The notes beneath the pieces were generated by a model. That model had not been told where the DNA came from. It ran no database searches and saw only the letters and a list, made by a program, of their open reading frames with translations. The translations under genes and the position numbers were made by a program. From the NCBI GenBank assembly GCA_964631175.1, contig CAZVWH010000131.1:1-6674 (forward strand): a DNA stretch of 6,674 nucleotides. Reading direction: 5' to 3'. Source of the DNA: CAZVWH01 sp964631175 (GTDB taxonomy: Bacteria; Planctomycetota; Phycisphaerae; Sedimentisphaerales; Anaerobacaceae). Positions 5,202 through 6,674 of this stretch are shown here, piece by piece. The stretch's first letter is position 1, and each line of letters starts with the position of its first letter.

Positions 5202-5855
5202 ATGCAAATGATGGTTAATCAGAATTTAGTGCCGATTGTAATTGAGAAGAGTGGCCGAACCGAACGGGCATACGATATTTATTCCAGGCTGCTAAAAGAC
5301 AGAATAGTATTCCTCAGCGGTGTGCTCGAAGATGCATCAGCAAATTTAATCATCGCCCAGATGCTGTTTTTGAGCAACGAAGACTCCAAAACCGATATTC
5401 ATTTTTACATCAATTCACCGGGCGGCTCGATTACCGCAGGGCTCGCGGTCTATGATACGATGCAGTTTTTACGCTGTGACGTCGCGACGTATTGCGTCGG
5501 ACAGGCAGCGAGTATGGCTGCGGTGCTGCTGGCAGGCGGTCGGCCTGGTAAGCGGTTCCTCCTGGCAAATAACAGAATTCTCCTGCATCAGCCTTTAATC
5601 ACCGGTATATTGCAAGGACCCGCTACCGACCTCGATATTGAAGCGCAGGAAATACTTCGACTGCGCAGCAGACTTTATAATATATTAGCCAAACATACGG
5701 GCCAAAGTCCGGAGAAGATTGAAAAAGATTGCGACAGAAATCTCTGGCTCGATGCAGAAGAGGCAATCAGTTACGGATTAGCCGACCGAATCCTGCAAAA
5801 AGCGCCGGAAATAGTAAAGGACAAGACCAAAGACCAGGAAGAAGAGCAGAATTGA
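5202..5855 (+). CDS. clpP: ClpP-family protease subunit 2, canonical N-terminus, Ser-His-Asn triad
   Basis: This is the second proteolytic subunit of the Clp protease, 217 residues. The N-terminus matches the family closely: L-V-P-I-V-I-E, then Y-D-I-Y-S-R-L-L-K-D-R-I-V-F-L, which forms the axial loop and first helix. I-N-S-P-G-G is at 70-75. The nucleophile Ser104 lies in Q-A-A-S-M-A and the base His129 in H-Q-P. In the segment aligned with E. coli I-E-R-D-T-E-R-D this protein has I-E-K-D-C-D-R-N, so Asn180 replaces the triad Asp. A 2-residue insertion after H-Q-P accounts for the shifted spacing, and D178 is an alternative acidic residue only if that alignment is wrong. The acidic and polar tail (about 201-217) is longer than usual. 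It lies 104 nt after clpP1, in a gap filled by a repeat array. No clpX follows, so the ATPase must be encoded elsewhere. Confidence 0.94.
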   Translation: MQMMVNQNLVPIVIEKSGRTERAYDIYSRLLKDRIVFLSGVLEDASANLIIAQMLFLSNEDSKTDIHFYINSPGGSITAGLAVYDTMQFLRCDVATYCVGQAASMAAVLLAGGRPGKRFLLANNRILLHQPLITGILQGPATDLDIEAQEILRLRSRLYNILAKHTGQSPEKIEKDCDRNLWLDAEEAISYGLADRILQKAPEIVKDKTKDQEEEQN

Positions 5856-5887
5856 TTCATTCTTCAGAAAAGAAATGGCATAGGCAA

Positions 5888-6526
5888 ATGAGAAGACAGA
5901 ATACAGAAGTTAGAAAACGGAAGTCTGTCCTCTGTTCTCTGTCCTCTGTTCTCTGCCTTCTGGTTGTTGCCGCAGGTTGTGAGAATATCAGCAAGCCAGA
6001 GATAACTTTGGCTGAGCAAATTGATAAGCTTAATGAGGAAAATTCGCAGCTACAGAAACAAATTGAAAAGGTGGAGGGTGAGAACGCAGAATTGAAAAGC
6101 CAAGTGCGGGTGCTTTCCGGTTTACCCGCGCAGGTCAAGGGGGAAAATCTATATCATCTTCAAAGGATTAAAATCAGTAAATATACCAACCTGTACGATA
6201 AAGATAAAGACGGCAAAAAGGAAAAGCTGATTGTCTATCTGCAAGCGATCGACCAGGATGGTGACATTATAAAAGCAACGGGTGATGTGGATGTGCAGCT
6301 TTGGGACCTATCTAAAGAGCAAGATAAAGCTTTGCTGGGCCAGTGGCACATAAAGCCGGAGCAGCTAAAAAACCTCTGGTTTACCGCCTTGATGACCCAT
6401 TACAAATTAACTTTCGATGTAGCTGGCAAAGTCGACGAGTTCAAAGAACCTCTGACCGTGAAAGTTAGCTTTACCGATTACCTGACCGGCAAGGTATTTA
6501 AAGAACAAAAGGTAATTAAACCTTAG
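5888..6526 (+). CDS. Putative coiled-coil lipoprotein of unknown function
   Basis: I do not recognise a family. The open frame extends upstream into clpP2, but the ATG at 5888 gives a proper lipoprotein signal. It has basic R2, R3, R10, R11 and K12, a hydrophobic stretch V14-A29, and the lipobox A-A-G-C with Cys31 as the lipidated residue. Residue +2 is Glu. Residues about 39-76 form a charged coiled coil (L-N-E-E-N, L-Q-K-Q-I, E-N-A-E-L-K). The C-terminal part (about 88-212) looks like a beta-rich domain. It contains D-K-D-K-D-G (104-109), a possible calcium-binding-like loop, and ends in V-I-K-P. The mature product of about 182 residues would be anchored on a periplasmic membrane face. No strong Shine-Dalgarno is visible (AGG at 5882-5884 is too close), so translation may depend on clpP2, whose stop lies 32 nt upstream. 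The signal peptide is encoded by a heptamer repeat. Confidence 0.7.
   Translation: MRRQNTEVRKRKSVLCSLSSVLCLLVVAAGCENISKPEITLAEQIDKLNEENSQLQKQIEKVEGENAELKSQVRVLSGLPAQVKGENLYHLQRIKISKYTNLYDKDKDGKKEKLIVYLQAIDQDGDIIKATGDVDVQLWDLSKEQDKALLGQWHIKPEQLKNLWFTALMTHYKLTFDVAGKVDEFKEPLTVKVSFTDYLTGKVFKEQKVIKP
5891..5965 (+). repeat. Inverted heptamer array, TCTGTYC family, inside the lipoprotein start region
   Basis: The right arm (5924-5965) is six gapless 7-bp units, alternating TCTGTCC and TCTGTTC before two divergent copies. The left arm (5894-5921) has four units of the reverse-complement type (AGACAGA, ATACAGA). Bases 5891-5921 can pair with 5931-5961 at about 23 of 31 positions around a 9-nt loop. 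Because three 7-bp units equal seven codons, the protein gains a 7-residue repeat (S-V-L-C-S-L-S, then S-V-L-C-L-L-V) that forms the signal peptide core. The hairpin begins at the start codon and could hinder initiation. Confidence 0.8.
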
Positions 6527-6552
6527 CCGGATAATTCCCTGTAGAATCGGCA

Positions 6553-6600
6553 GCTAAATACAACAAATATTTAGCCCCGCGTCTCACACGGGGTCTTCTT
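6553..6600 (+). terminator. Terminator of the tig-clpP-lipoprotein unit, with a preceding A+T hairpin
   Basis: CCCCG (6575-6579) pairs with CGGGG (6589-6593), with two more pairs inside after a mismatch, and is followed by TCTTCTT. Directly before it, GCTAAATA (6553-6560) and TATTTAGC (6568-6575) form a perfect 8-bp stem around a 7-nt loop, sharing one base with the terminator stem. The pair lies about 50 nt after the lipoprotein stop. The T-tract is interrupted, so efficiency is uncertain. ATATTTAGCCCCGC (6567-6580) is the exact inverse of 2364-2377. Confidence 0.6.
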
Positions 6601-6674
6601 ATGTGTTATGTCGCTATGTCTGAATTTCTCAACAAGTCGAAGATTCGCTGTGGCGAAATAATCTGCGGCGATTG
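6601..6674. other. Non-coding end of the window
   Basis: No reading frame or RNA gene is visible here. The only structure is a perfect hairpin, TTCGC-TGTG-GCGAA (6644-6657). The window ends before its context can be judged. Confidence 0.3.

Noticed and set aside
5729..5887. Upstream extension of the lipoprotein frame into clpP2
   Set aside because: The translation is Arg-rich and unlike any leader, it overlaps clpP2 in another frame, and it would bury the lipoprotein signal internally.
5857..6138. 93-codon minus-strand open frame over the lipoprotein start
   Set aside because: It is the reverse reading of the heptamer array and coiled coil, and the plus-strand frame has a proper lipobox.

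Overview
The window looks like chromosomal DNA of a Planctomycetota bacterium, probably of the Phycisphaerae/Sedimentisphaerales type. That assignment is an inference from gene content: a PEP-CTERM secreted protein, a prepilin-like protein with a C-terminal H-X(n)-DG signature, two tandem divergent ClpP subunits behind a trigger factor with a long insertion, and dense short-period repeats between genes. No taxonomic marker was searched.

Left part (1-2340). A PEP-CTERM exported protein (203-805, +) has a promoter and a roughly 120-nt leader in front and a strong, long terminator behind (836-907). It converges with a prepilin-like protein on the minus strand (973-1884). Upstream of that gene on the same strand lies what looks like the decayed C-terminus of a second H-X(n)-DG protein (2109-2261). 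Next to it is a hairpin-rich non-coding element (2234-2309).

Right part (2341-6600). A promoter (2432-2459) starts what looks like one transcription unit: tRNA-Gly(GCC), trigger factor (tig), clpP1, clpP2 and a coiled-coil lipoprotein, closed by a terminator at 6575-6600. Trigger factor catches nascent chains at the ribosome and ClpP degrades proteins delivered by a Clp ATPase, so the unit couples folding with proteolysis. No ClpX or other ATPase is in the window. The lipoprotein has no recognised function. The unit is bracketed by two inverted copies of one 14-nt terminator motif (2364-2377 and 6567-6580).

The most striking signal is not a gene. Arrays with an exact 7-bp period occur at four places in this unit, in three unrelated sequence families: TACGARA before the tRNA, ATTGGTR before tig and before clpP2, and TCTGTYC over the start of the lipoprotein gene. 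Three of the four are built as two inverted arms able to fold into long hairpins. Two end a few bases before a Shine-Dalgarno sequence, and the last one encodes a lipoprotein signal peptide. A separate GTCCC/GGGAC palindrome lies inside the tig reading frame and a simpler relative lies in the tig leader. Both ClpP proteins carry Asn where the catalytic triad Asp is expected.
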